Shown here one piece after another: positions 12,393 to 24,359 of a stretch of DNA of 64,000 nt. Within the stretch, counting starts at the first letter, position 1. Each line of letters starts with the position of its first letter. The position numbers were made by a program, and so were the translations under genes. This DNA is from Paramecium pentaurelia (lineage: Eukaryota > Ciliophora > Oligohymenophorea > Peniculida > Parameciidae): contig CAJJDO010000070.1 of the NCBI GenBank assembly GCA_905183005.1, positions 315,828 through 379,827 of the forward strand, read 5' to 3'. The notes beneath the pieces are model-generated. The model worked only from the letters and a program-made list of their open reading frames with translations, was not told the origin of the DNA and did no database searches.

Positions 12393-13375
12393 TCATTAAT
12401 GGTCTCCACCATATTGTTTCTTAAAATTTTTGAGGTTTTTACACTCCTATATGTTTGGATCATTGCTATAAAATATCTCTAACTATTTAACATCCTGATG
12501 GTAAATAGAAAAAAACTGAATATAGAATAATAGCCCATACATATCCAAAGTATATTTCAGAATCAGTATGAGTGTAACACCCATACCCTTTGATATGATT
12601 ATTTCGGAATTCTCCTTTGAAATAACTATAATCTGGCCAAGTCATCAAGCCTTCTCCATGCATTAATCCTTATTTTACTTATCCACAATATCTAAAATTG
12701 ATTAATTAATTTACTTTCTTCCATCTGGAAATGAATACTGCCCTCTCCCATCAATAATTCCACATTTGAATTAACCTTCATATTTAATTCCATTTTTTCT
12801 AACTTCTATTCCATTACCTTAGAGTCTGTTATCGATCCAATATCCTGAATAACATAAAAATCTACCCCTAACTTCTTTTTTTTTATTTTTAAATATTCCA
12901 AATCCATTAGCTTTATTCTAAATTAGATGACCTTCAAAACTAAAAATAATTGATTAAATTACACATCTCCATTTGAATAAATCATCCTTGCTGGTCCATT
13001 AGCCTTATCATTTACCCAAACACTAACATAATTCCTAAATATATTACCTTTCCAAATAATTTCCATCTGTTAACCAATGTTATTTTCCTATTCCATTTCT
13101 AACCCCATTTATCACCAAACCATAAAATAAAGAACCATCAGAACATTAAAGATATTTGTAATTAGAAGTATCAGTGTCAATATTTTCTATGGCTTTAAAA
13201 GTTCCCAATTCATTTAACTTCTCCTAAACTTCAGGTCTCAATTAACCCAAACTTGTAATCTCTTGTCCGATATTACAAAGAGATTAATAGATGTCCTCCA
13301 AACTATCTTAAGTATTTATATTCCTGTTATCTTCAGATTATACCAAATGAGCATACTTCTATATTATTCAGCCAT
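12393..13375 (-). CDS. MORN-repeat protein
   Basis: About 286 residues with five introns (26, 25, 23, 23, 25 nt). The first, ending in GAAG, is needed to join the short first exon. From about residue 75 onward there are successive MORN units of the form Y-x-G-x-[W/F]-x-x-G-x-x-x-G-x-G, for example FEGHLIQNKANGFG, YEGQFKCGIIDGRG and FKGEFRNNHIKGYG. MORN proteins bind lipids or act as scaffolds and in ciliates are common in the cell cortex and basal apparatus. A short helical tail rich in Asn, Lys and Gln ends the protein. No catalytic domain is fused to the repeats. Confidence 0.85.
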
Positions 13376-13989
13376 ATTGATTGATAGTTAAGTGCTTTAA
13401 CCTGATGATTTCGAAGATTTACAATTACAAACGCAACCCATTTTATAATATGATATATATAATTATCATTTTAAATAAAACATAAAGACTTATTTATATC
13501 CTGGCAAAATTAATTTATAAATCATATTAGATTTAATTAATGTCCATGAAACACTCTTTAAATTAATATTAAACCATCTTTTGTTTCTAATTTTTAAATA
13601 ATTAATATTTCATCCATTAAATAATACTTGCCTGAATTGTATTTTAAGTTTCTTTACTTATTTACCCATACTATATATCATCAATATATATCTATACTAT
13701 AAATTCAACAAGGATGATAAGAGTTGGTTAACTATTTCCAAGAATAGTAAAATTTATTTTTGAATACCATTAGTTCATTATTATAATTATAAATAAATAA
13801 CTATTCATTAAAATCTACTGATTTATATATGTTTTAAATTTATTAATGAAGCAAAAAAATTTACAATAATACAAAATAATTGAATTAAGTTATGCTTAAT
13901 AAAAATTTCTTTTATTTATCCTATCATAAATATATATATATTTAATATATTAATTATTAATAAACCACTTACTTCACAAAATTAATGTT
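13376..13989. other. Divergent intergenic region with possible gene fragment
   Basis: On the minus strand two adjacent protein-like frames, about 13825-13705 and 13690-13522, contain Trp- and Tyr-rich segments such as NKFYYSWKQ and KYNSGKYYLMDE. A TGA and a frame change separate them, with no short intron that fits. They could be a decayed small gene or chance. The promoters of the flanking divergent genes must also lie here. Confidence 0.3.
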
Positions 13990-14412
13990 ATGATTATTAA
14001 TAATTATTTGCTTATTAATCATGAATTAGATGTAATTACTTCTCATCGTCCTCCAACAAATGCTGTAGAAGATTAATTTAAACCTTTTAATAATACAAAT
14101 TTCTCAAGAACTTTTAGAAATACTCAACTTCTTCGTAAATTAGACACAAAATAAAATTATATGAACATGATGTCATAGACAAAATTAAAACCTCTAACAA
14201 AATCTTAAAGCCTTATTTGTTTAAGTCTCAAGACACCCATTTATGAGGCAAAAGAGAAAAAAATGGAACTAGCTAATTTGAGGTTGGGGAAGCGGATGAA
14301 GCGGTAAGCTGCATGTTAAACAGATTGCTTTGAAAATAATATATTTCTCAGAAAAACACACTCATCTAATTGTAAATATCAAATTACAAATATTAATTAG
14401 TCTAATAATTGA
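13990..14412 (+). CDS. Hypothetical 140-residue protein
   Basis: A single uninterrupted frame from ATG to TGA. The product is basic (a GKRMKRQ patch near residue 100), has no membrane segment and no motif I know. Codon use is less monotonous than the surrounding intergenic DNA and includes TCA, CGT and CCT codons. It converges on the thioredoxin-domain gene with a gap of about 106 bp. Function unknown. Confidence 0.55.
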
Positions 14413-14518
14413 GAAAAACTGTTTTCTCTGAGACACTCTATAAATCTAAAATCGACTTTTACAAAGTAGATGAATAAACAAAATAGAAATGATAATATTT
14501 TAAATCCTTTTATATAAT

Positions 14519-16164
14519 TCAAAGATTATCAATAAACTTTGTTAAGAAGTGAAGCATTTTTTATTCATCTCCTGGATTAATCTTATTTTATAATAAATCT
14601 GCTTTTTTTATTTTTCCATCATATAATATATAAATTTAAGGTGCTTAAATTGGAGATGGCAACATTTGGGATTCATTTAAAATATTATATCTAATTATTA
14701 ATAAATAATATACTTTTTTAAAGAGATTTTTTTAAAGTTAGATATATTTTTAACTCTATAAGGATTAGGATTGCATATATTCCATGCAATTTTTTCTAAG
14801 GTTTCAACAACAGTGTGACAAGCAGCACATCCTGGCTTATAAAAATAAATAAAATCAAATCCTGACAATTCCAAATTATTAGCAGTTATAGTTTGTACTT
14901 TGTCTAATGGAATTTTAACAAATGTTTTTTCATAATATTCTTCTCTATTCTTATCTTATGGTTCTATATTTTAAATATTTAAATTTGTAGTTTAAATAAT
15001 AAACTATTTCAATCTATTGACAGTTACTTTATCTCCAAAAGAATATCTCTTACATTATTTATATTAATCATAATGATATTAATTTTCTCCTAATTAAATC
15101 ATATTGAATTATGTTGTATATGTTTGATGTTAATTAAGATCAAGTAATCTTACATCATCTGTAATACCATTATCAACTATACCAAAATATGTTTAGATTA
15201 GATCAATATTATCTGAATAAATTATTCCAAATTATTATTATTATTCAATATTCATAGATTTTTTGACATTAATAAGTTTTTGAATAATCTTTTCATTAAG
15301 TTCATTTTGAGTATGATACATCAAAATATATTGTACACCCATTTGTTTATAAATAAGTAATTAAGAATCCATTTATTATTTGTTAAAAACATAATTAACA
15401 TAATTATTGGCTGTTAAAGTTAATCTTTAAACAAATTTCTATAAATTTTATTATTAAATAGACTATTCCTTAGATTCTAAAAGATAAGTAGATAAAGAAT
15501 CATACTATTTTCTCATATTAAAAGTATCTTTAATTTAAATATTTGGTTCTTTTTCTACTTTATTCATGTAATATTCTTTGTCATTAAGATGAAAGGAAGA
15601 TTCTTTTGAATTAAAGATACTTGTTTATTTGAGCACAAAGATTTCTCCAATATCATTAATTGATAAATTGAATTCTTCAGCAACTTTCTTATCTTTAATA
15701 ATGTAATACTGAGCTTCTCTATTATAATCAAGAAATCTGAGCTCTCTTAATTATTCTTCAAATTATTAAGGATCACTCTATTAAGAAATCTAAAATGTAT
15801 TTATTTATTCTTCTGTGTTTATTTTTGTTGGTATGTAACTCAAGATAATCTTAGCATCCATTTTATCAATAAGATTGATAGCATCTTATTTATTATTTAG
15901 GATTTATAAGGGAGTTAAGAAATTAAGTAATTTCAAATAATCTTCTTCTCCTTTTATTTTCAATAGAAGACATCTATTTTAATTAACTGCAATCAAATCA
16001 TAATCATTGAAGTTGCCATCATAAATACAAAAATTAACTTACAAATTTTTAGGAAGATCTTCTATTATGTTTTTATTTAAAATAATGATTGTATTAGAGA
16101 AATGCTATGGATTTGCTAACAATGTATTTACATCTTTTTCATTAATGATTTTAATTGTTTGCAT
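14519..16164 (-). CDS. Thioredoxin-fold (PDI-like) protein
   Basis: About 540 residues with one 23-nt intron near the 3' end. Near residue 440 the sequence FYKPGCAACHTV is a thioredoxin-type CxxC active site (C-A-A-C) preceded by beta-strand residues. The domain continues to the C-terminus with a QAPQIYILYDG strand in the position of the cis-proline region. The upstream 430 residues look like further thioredoxin-like or helical domains without CxxC. Unlike typical protein disulfide isomerases there is no N-terminal signal peptide and no KDEL-type tail, so either the redox role is non-ER or an upstream exon was missed. Confidence 0.65.
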
Positions 16165-16339
16165 ATTAATTTATGAACATTTGAACTTTGATTATTAATT
16201 ATAGATGAGAGTCAAACAAGTTGCAAGTTAAGTAAATTTTAACAATTTAGGTATTAATCTAATAGTTCTAAACATTATATATATTTTTGAGTTTATAATT
16301 AAATACACAACAAAATATTTTAATTAATAAAAACTAGGA

Positions 16340-17117
16340 ATGGATTAATAAGTAATGGAGACAGCTAATAATTATGATATTATTATAAATGAAGTCATTA
16401 CAAAATTGAAGAGAAATTCAGATAAAGGTTAATTGTAGATGAGTGAATCTGAAATCCAAACATTTAAGGATGTATTATTTGATTAAATTATCTAAGCTCT
16501 GGCAAAATCATCTGAAAGCAATTTAGGAAGGTAGAGAAATAAAATGTAAAACAGAAGTTTAAGCCTAATCTAAGAATTGTCAAGCTGACACTTTTTAAAT
16601 TGACCATCCTATTGAAAAAAGAGTACAAGTAGTGAAATAAGTAATTATATTATATTTATATTTTAGGAGGAAGATAATTAAGATGTAGATGTGAGTTTTG
16701 ATGAAGATTCAGATGAGAAAATTCATCATAATTAAGATCTTGTTGATAACTATTAAAGTTAGAATTAGAAAATTAAAGAATTTGAAAAGAACAGATGTGA
16801 AAGTCTAAGAGAAAGGACTCTTTTTGATAAAATTAGAGAATTAGAATAACTTAGAAATTAAGTTAAATAGGAAGAATAAGATGATGATGATACTGAAGAG
16901 CCAAAAACATTTGACACATAAATCTTTGCTTAAAAGATTAATACTGACAGTATTGTTAGTCGTATTAGAGTAATCATTTATTATATATTAGCCCAATAAA
17001 TTACAAAAAGCAAGTTTGGAAAATGTACTAATCAAAGAAAAAAACAATAAGGAAGCACTCTATCCATAAGCCCAATTATAATTTAATTTTAAAACAAACA
17101 AAAAAAAAAACTAATGA
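16340..17117 (+). CDS. Acidic coiled-coil protein, unknown function
   Basis: About 233 residues with three introns (28, 26, 22 nt); the first has a CAAG acceptor. An N-terminal helix is followed by acidic clusters (EEDNQDVDVSFDED and EEQDDDDTEE) around a short coiled coil, and then a basic Lys/Asn/Gln-rich end. No known domain. It is divergent from the thioredoxin-domain gene, about 175 bp between ATGs, and convergent with the ankyrin gene. Confidence 0.65.
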
Positions 17118-17257
17118 TGAAATTGTATATATCATTCCTAAGATTTTAGTTACTCCAATTTTCTGTCCAATAATGACATATATATTTTAATCTAAACAAT
17201 CATGATTATTACTCTTATATTTATTTATGCACATATATAATCAAATAATTTATATGT

Positions 17258-17942
17258 TCATTAAATTGTTTATTATCCTTCTGTTTATATCAATGCCATT
17301 AATTCAACTATGACATCATTTATTGGTGTATAAATTTAATTTTATTTTTCTAATGAATTTACACAAGAAATCCTAAATATATGTAAAACATTTTATCCCA
17401 ACTTATTCTTAATATTAATTTATACTTTATTCACTAAATTCCAATTAATTTTATCTGAATGAGTTTGAATTAAATAGAATAATAATTACGATTGATGAAA
17501 CTGGGCTGCTTTCATTATTGGTGATTCTCCTCCCTTTCTTTAAAAATCAATTTTACTATTGTTTGTATATTAGGTGATGCCTTAGATTATATTAAATAAT
17601 CCACTATTGCAAGATTGCCAATTGCACAAGCAAAGTGAAGTGGAGTTCTTCCAAACTAATTTTTGTTTCAAAATTTACTATATCTTATTAATCTATATCA
17701 GCTTTCTAAATTGCTACTAAAAATTGAACTAAATTCAAATTCCCATTGCTTGCTGCCTAATGTAAAGCTGTTATGCCTTAATTTGTTAATGCTACATTAA
17801 CATTTATTTCAATTTTTGGTGAATTAAAAAATTACACTATTTATTCATTTTTATCTAATATCAATATTATAAATATACTTTACATAATTGCTAACCATAA
17901 AGCATACTTGAGTTATTCAACTTATTATTTTTAATCAGTCAT
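17258..17942 (-). CDS. Ankyrin-repeat protein
   Basis: About 204 residues with three introns (24, 23, 23 nt; the last ends in AAAG). At least three ankyrin units are visible: GITALHQAASNGNLNLVQFL, GRTPLHFACAIGNLAIVDYL, and a GESPIMKAAQFHQ unit. A fourth, degenerate unit is GQNVLHIF. There is no other domain, so this is probably a small adaptor. Partner unknown. Confidence 0.8.
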
Positions 17943-18103
17943 AACAATTTATATAAATTATTTTAAATAATACAAATAATTACTTCTTCTTATTGAATTA
18001 TTCAATAAATATTATAAAGCATATTACATATTTTCAATGTATTTAAATAAATGGAAATAAATATTAAATTATCATTAAAATTAAATAATTTAATTTTTTA
18101 ATA

Positions 18104-19134
18104 ATGGAAAACAAAGAGTTAGAGTAAGAAATCAAAAAGAAAATATCAAATATTCCACTTAAAGATAGAGCAAAAGTTACAGCTCTTAGATACTATTTAA
18201 ATAAATGCAAATAAGCTGATACAGACATGGAAACAACTTGTGATAATATACAATCAAAATATGATAAATTAAGTATGCCAATCTATCAAAGAGTAAGACT
18301 CATATTTATTTAATTAATTAGGCTGATGAAATAATTTTGGGTACAGCATAATTGAATGAATAAAATCTTGGTTTAGCAGCTAAATTATTATCAGAAGAAG
18401 AATTATAATAATTTAATCAAGCTCCTAAAGAATCTAAATCTATTCCTGATTATTGGTTAAAAGTCTTTAAAAATGCTGATTTATAGGAATTACCATTATC
18501 AGAAAGAGATGCTGAAGCATTCAAATTTTTATAGAAAATAGAATTCACATTAGCTGAAAATGATTCAGATTTCTTTCTTAAATTTCATTTTGCAGAAAAT
18601 CCATTCTTTAAATAAACAATTTTAGAAAAGAAATTTTATTATGAAGATGATGAATTAACTAAAGTAGAAGGTACTAAAATTGAATGGAATGATGGAAAGA
18701 ATTTAACAAAGAAATTAATTAAAAAGGTATTTATAATTATATATAATTTGTTTAGAAATAAAGAAATAAGAAGACAGGATAATTTAGAGTGATTTCAAAG
18801 GAAGTTGATGATGAGAGTTTCTTTTTATTTTTTAGATCAATTGATATATCCAATAAGGAAAAGTATGATAAATTACCTGAAGATGAAGTATTTATATAAA
18901 TATAAAGTGTAGTAAATTTCATTATAAGGTCAATTAGATGTTGATTAGGATGTAGGTAGAGAAATAGTTGATGAATTATTACCATATTCTCTTGAATACT
19001 TTTTAGGAATAAAGGAATTTAAGACTGAAGATGATGCAGGTGCTGAAGGAGAAGAAGATGATTCTGAAGAAGATGAAGAAGTAGAAGTATAAACTAAAGG
19101 ATAAAATAAGGGAAAAGATAAAAAAAAGAAATGA
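18104..19134 (+). CDS. NAP1: Nucleosome assembly protein (NAP family)
   Basis: About 315 residues with three introns (29, 29, 25 nt). It has the NAP fold order: an N-terminal dimerisation helix, then ESKSIPDYWLKVFKNAD, a strand-rich core with FFLKFHFAENPFF and SFFLFFRS, and the conserved LLPYSLEYFLGI end. An acidic tail (EGEEDDSEEDEEVEV) and a final basic KGKDKKKK follow. NAP proteins chaperone H2A-H2B and move between cytoplasm and nucleus. Length and tail are typical of NAP1. The divergent ankyrin gene starts 161 bp away. Confidence 0.92.
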
Positions 19135-19267
19135 TTTATGTATATTAATTTTTATGTATTGTACAATTAAAACAATCTCATGACTATAAAAATGATATAT
19201 TGAATAATTAATGTAATGTGTATATTAATAATATTTTAGTGTTGAATTTTAATAATAATTTAAATAA

Positions 19268-20178
19268 ATGAGCAGAACTAATGATTTCTAAACTAAAGTT
19301 GAAAAGATTATTGAAAATGTATTTAAAACTATTTTATTATATACATAGTATCTTTAGAAGCATAAAATATATAATATGAAAAATTCACTTAATCATGTTG
19401 ATCCACCCATTTCTGAATTTGATATGCTCGAAAAATAAATGACTAGAAATAATATGATAGATGATTTAATTCGAAAGATTTAAGTGTTAGTAGATATTAC
19501 AAATGATCATATTAAGATTGAAGTATTTTCATTAATAAATCTACATGTAGATTGAGTAAAAGTTCATTCGATTTGAATAAGAAATTTCAAATTTAAGATC
19601 AATAATTATGATGCAATAAGATTATAATCCTCCTTAATTAACAATGACTCGTTCTGAAAATAACTCATTTATTGAAATGAGTGATTCATTTCTAAATGAT
19701 GAAAATGCTACTTCTTTTAAAAAAAAATTGAAAGAAATTTAAGAATAGTTTACAAAGAAAACATAATAATTAGATAATATGCTTACTTTAGTTATAGATT
19801 AATAGTAAAAATGTTTATCAATATTAGATTGTAATTAAAATAATAAATAATTCAAAGTCCATCAACAATATAATCAAATGAATATTAAATGGATCTTAAT
19901 TAATAAGCAGATAAAATATTGGATATAATTTAACCAAGTAATAATAATCATATATATTAGAAATATAATTTTTGAATAAAGAACATTTTGAAGAAAAATA
20001 TTAATAATTTAAAAAAGTTATGGAAGAAATGAAGAAGAATGCTAAAGAGAAATAGTCTCTTTTAATGACAATTGTTGATGAATGTAAGAGAGATTGTGAA
20101 AAAATTGAAAAAAAATTTAATGAACATATTACTTTAGTGAATGCAGAAAAGAAGAAATCTTGGATTCCTTTCAAATGA
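19268..20178 (+). CDS. Coiled-coil protein, unknown function
   Basis: About 268 residues with four introns (30, 28, 23, 23 nt). After splicing there is a continuous helical protein rich in Gln, Glu and Lys. A serine-rich linker near the middle (MSDSFLNDE) separates two coiled-coil halves, and the protein ends in KKKSWIPFK. No membrane segment and no catalytic motif. It lies about 133 bp downstream of NAP1 on the same strand, each presumably with its own promoter. Confidence 0.65.
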
Positions 20179-20285
20179 TTTATGTTATGTATAAAGTACC
20201 AAATGTGCTAAATTTTTCACCTTCTCAATAAATGAATACTCATTTTTCATTTAAATATGGATGATATCACTTATGTAAATCAAAT

Positions 20286-20987
20286 TCAATAAATGCTACA
20301 ACATGGTTCGTCTTTCTTTTAGTTTCCATTATTTATCTCCTTATTCTAACTGCCAGTCTTAGTCACTGGTTTATTCATAGATTTAGCTTGCAATGCTTTT
20401 TTGACAGCCTCATCGAATACAACCTTCAAACCTTCCTAAGTTAATGCAGAACATTCATAATATTACAGATTTTGATTAGCTAAGACTTGTTCAGCCTATA
20501 AATAAATAATGTATGATTACTGAAGCCTTTTTAATGTGCTTGCTATTACTTTCATCTCTCATATCTATTTTATTACCAACAATAATTTTTGGGACTTTTT
20601 ATAATTCATCTTGATTTAACTCAGGGTACCACTTTAAAATCATTAAATAAAATTACTTTTGTCAAAACATTATCAAATGAACTACTATCTGCCACAGAAA
20701 ATACTATGAGGAAAATATCTGCGGATCCATATGATAAAGTTCTTAGTCTATTATATGTTTCTTGACCTGCTGTGTCCCATAAACTCAAATTTACCATCTA
20801 ATTGTCAACAGTTAATTGGGTAGTATAATTATCAAATACTGTGGGTACATATTCTGTGGGAAATTTATCTGTTGTGTAACTATATTCCTTATATTAATTC
20901 TTACCTTAAAAGTATGCATGTTTTACCAACACTTCCATCTCCTACTACAACCAATTTAATTTAAACTGACTCCTATGAACCTTGCAT
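20286..20987 (-). CDS. Rho/Rac-family small GTPase
   Basis: About 208 residues with three 25-nt introns. G1 is GDGSVGKT near residues 16-23, the effector region contains YVPTVFDNY (the Rho-type PTVFDNY), G3 is WDTAGQE, G4 is VGNKID and G5 is ECSAL. The Rho insert after NKIDMRDE is short and divergent. The C-terminus reads DEPCCSIY: two adjacent cysteines suited to lipidation, but a final Tyr that is not a standard CaaX residue. Expected role: GTP-switch control of actin or membrane dynamics, as for Rac. All nucleotide-binding residues are intact. Confidence 0.88.
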
Positions 20988-21226
20988 TATTAATTTTTAT
21001 TTTATATTTTAAAATTCCATATTAGATGATCCTTAAATTATCTAATATATCCATTTATGCATACATTTATTATTTAATTCTACAGAGTGAAACTACTTAA
21101 ATAATCATAGAAATCTATTAAAATAATAACAAAAGTTAAGATAATATTATAATTGACCAAGAATATTAATTTTCTTTTATTTTTTTTATAAGTTAATCCA
21201 ATTTTTTAATAATATTGTTTTGATTA

Positions 21227-21988
21227 ATGCCTAATACTTAATTAAAGAAGAAATTATAAAAATTTGAAGGATTTATTCAAATTCTTAAAAGAAGACAAGA
21301 TTATTATAATATATATAATTAGATGGAAATTTATAGATTATAATTATCTTAATTGAATTGAAAATAAATTAATTCAATTAAGATAATATTCCTTAAATAA
21401 ATGATCTAACTATCTCATATTGAAGATTAATTTCTAAAAGTGGATAGAATTTTGTATTCTCAAGTTCTTAACTATTTTATTGATAAATTATGTTCATTAT
21501 TAGAATTTAAAATATTCTAAAATTTTCCATTAGATTTTCTTGGAATAAGTAAATAATTAAATATCTATGATTCTATTTTGACAATTTGAGATTTATTAGA
21601 AGGATAATTAAATTAATTTAAAATTAGTGTTATTTTTTGTATAAGCATTAATTAATTGTGAAAGTAAAAATTTATTACTATAGAATCTCTTCTATTTTTA
21701 TAACATTTCATAATTGAAAATCAATTCATTATAAATAACTCAGACAATTTAATAAACAAAAATTCAACTCTATATTTGAATATTAATAAACAATTATAAT
21801 TATTTTTAAAAATGTATGATAAAACAAATAAGTTGAAAAAATTAATTGATTTTCATCTTATCAAATCAATTTCCTTCTAAACACCACTCCTGAAAAAATC
21901 TCATTTTAATATAAACATTTGGTAAACTACTTATATTATTTTGACTTATTTATTATCCAATATCATTTTATACTGAAAGGATATTTTT
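21227..21988 (+). pseudogene. Possible gene remnant: one frame with three internal TGA
   Basis: From an ATG at 21227 one frame runs about 254 codons to a TGA at 21988, interrupted only by three in-frame TGA codons. The first lies in the loop of the inverted repeat, the others near 21589 and 21658. The peptide pieces look protein-like, for example LYSQVLNYFIDKLCSLLEF. In DNA this AT-rich, about four or five TGA would be expected by chance over that length, so the intact frame is not strong evidence. Possibilities are nonsense decay of a real gene, TGA readthrough, or chance. Confidence 0.25.
21343..21387. repeat. Perfect 17-bp inverted repeat, 11-nt loop
   Basis: Left arm 21343-21359 (attatcttaattgaatt) is the exact reverse complement of right arm 21371-21387, with an 11-nt loop at 21360-21370. 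A transcript could form a stable hairpin. It sits inside the TGA-interrupted frame and is not at a gene end, so a terminator role is not obvious. Confidence 0.8.
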
Positions 21989-22906
21989 TTTGCTAATATC
22001 TCCTTATGTTTATAATTAAACTAATAATTGCCTTCCATGATCATTGATGATCTATAAAATAATAAAAGAACTTCTGTAAATATTGATTAAATAGAAATAT
22101 TTTTGAAATAATTTAAAATATGATAATAGATTTTTATTAATTATGATAATTTATCCTTTCTACTTTTTAATATAATCTTCGTTATATTTTCTTTTATATT
22201 CTTCATTTTATTCTTAGGGTATCGATCAAATAAGAATATTCTAACTCTTTAACTATTAGAGATAAAAAAAACTATAAGATTTAAATACTCAATAAGAGAT
22301 ATACGTTTACGTATATTAATTATTTATTATAAATTAACTTAAATAATAAAATCATTATATGAACTATAGTATAGTAATATAATTCTTAATATAATATATG
22401 TTATATATAATCCATTTCGATTTTATAAAATCTATAAGGTTTAATGATGAACATAATTTTAAGAATATTCTAAGTTCCAAAATAATAAATGGAGATGATT
22501 TTATATAGTATCCAAATTATGAAGTTTAGTTTTTTTTCAAATATAAACTCAATTTTTAACTTAGTATATTAAGAAGATTAAATTTAAGTTTAGAATAGTA
22601 AAAGTAAAATTAAAAATTAAAGATATTGAAAGAGATCTATAAAATATTAAAATATCGAATAGTTTATTGAATATAGAAATTATGATAAGAATAGTCATAT
22701 TTAATCATTTATTTATAAAAAATACAAGATTAATTTTAATCCTATATATATATATAAGTAATTCTTAAATTAGATTGTATTTTGTATAAATTAATTATTA
22801 TTTTAAGAATCCAAATAAAAGAGTGTTGATTGAGTAATGTTCTTTTAAATGTATCTAGAAATCTATAAATTTTTTTATAAATAAATGAGATTAATAAATT
22901 AAAAAT

Positions 22907-24303
22907 ATGAAGAAAATTTCTAACTATATCAATGCATTGATTGGTAAAGGAAACACTCCATTTTTATAAAAGGTTAATTCAAGTTCATTAATGAATAATA
23001 CTCCAATAATTTTGATGACAGATATTTTATATTTAATTGAATGTTTTGAAGGGTATGGACCAGAATGTCAAGGAATTTATTTGACAGGACAAGAATATTT
23101 ATAATAATTTTTTCAGGAACTATCTTAAAAACCTTTGAGTGGGTTGATGGCAGTAAAAATTTCATTAACAATCCATTTGGTTTTATATGAGTTTTAAATA
23201 GGGGAAATTGTGGCTGAAGAGATGATATCAAGAGATTATAAGCTATAAGTAATTGAAACATAGAGTCATGGATAATTTGTATAGAATTATTTGATGTACC
23301 TATTCAAGTTGGCTTAGAATTTGAAATTGTTTTATTCATGTAAAATTGGATAATATCCAATCTTTGATTAGGAAGTAACTTATACAAATTATAGTGAATC
23401 TACAAGAGAAAATCAAATAAACTAATTTAAAATGTTCAAAAAGTAATAAAACTTTAAGGATACTAATCTTTAATATCGTGAATATTAATAGAAGAAACTA
23501 GAAACCCATTTATAAAATAAGACTGGATACATAACGATAGATTAGAAAATCCTCTATTTATTTAAATTATTAAATTTATTGAATCAATGCATATAAATAT
23601 TGAATTTGTGTATAGGTGTGTGTTAAATTGAATAATAAGATATAAAAAATATATATATAGAGATTAGTTGTGTATTATGGAATGATACTATGGTGATGTA
23701 TAAATTTGCAACTTTAGAGGTATACATATATATATTTATATAATTCATGATAGATATGCAAAATTCTAGATTCATTTCGTTTCTTGCCTCTTTAATAATT
23801 ATAATCATTATAATAGGTATATTGGGCAACAACTAATTCTACAAAGAGTATTAAGTGGATATATAATAATAGAAAGTATTTTGATAGTTAAAACATTGTG
23901 AAATAGCCATATTGGTTTGAAGAGAATAATCAAATTATTAGAGATATATAAAATAGTATAATTGATAGTAAGATGAATTCAATTCCAGAGTAAAAAAATT
24001 ATTTATTAATGTAGATCTTGTCGTTAATTGAAATTATAAACTCCTCAAAGTTCTAAATTGAAATCTCCAATGCAAATTTAATAACCTTATTCAGGAAGAA
24101 TATTAAATTAAAGAAATCAACCATTTTTTATAGCACATAAGAAATTATAGGAATCAATATCTTAATATACAGAGATAAAGGATTAAAGTTAATAATAAAA
24201 TAATTAAAAGAATAATAATATTAAACATGCAATATATCCTATATTTTCAGATGAAGAGATGCAATTGTCTCCAAAAATTTAATAATAAGAATTAATAAAA
24301 TGA
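22907..24303 (+). CDS. ANTH-domain (AP180/CALM-like) protein
   Basis: About 445 residues with two introns (34 and 25 nt). Residues 1-270 read as an ANTH-type helical solenoid. The segment HGQFVQNYLMYLFKLAQNL occupies the place of the conserved YxxYLxxR helix, and a long helix pair follows with QKILYLFKLLNLLNQ. The C-terminal 150 residues are Gln/Asn/Ser-rich and disordered, as in clathrin assembly proteins. ANTH proteins bind phosphoinositides and clathrin adaptors during endocytosis. The N-terminal lysine pattern of the lipid site is not clear, so the family call is moderate. An AP-2 mu gene lies about 12 kb away. Confidence 0.55.
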
Positions 24304-24359
24304 TTAAAATACTAAATATAGAAATTAATTATTTATACAATCAGATGTAATACAATTAC

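Larger units (their letters stand above)
20988..22906. other. Long AT-rich gap without a supported intact gene
   Basis: This stretch of 1.9 kb contains the promoter of the Rho GTPase, a TGA-interrupted plus-strand frame (21227-21988), a perfect inverted repeat (21343-21387), and a short plus-strand frame near 22448-22631 that may be chance. From about 22100 to 22900 I see no coding signal. Confidence 0.45.

Noticed and set aside
22448..22631. Short plus-strand frame in the gap before the ANTH gene
   Set aside because: Low-complexity composition, no introns and no motif; length within chance expectation.
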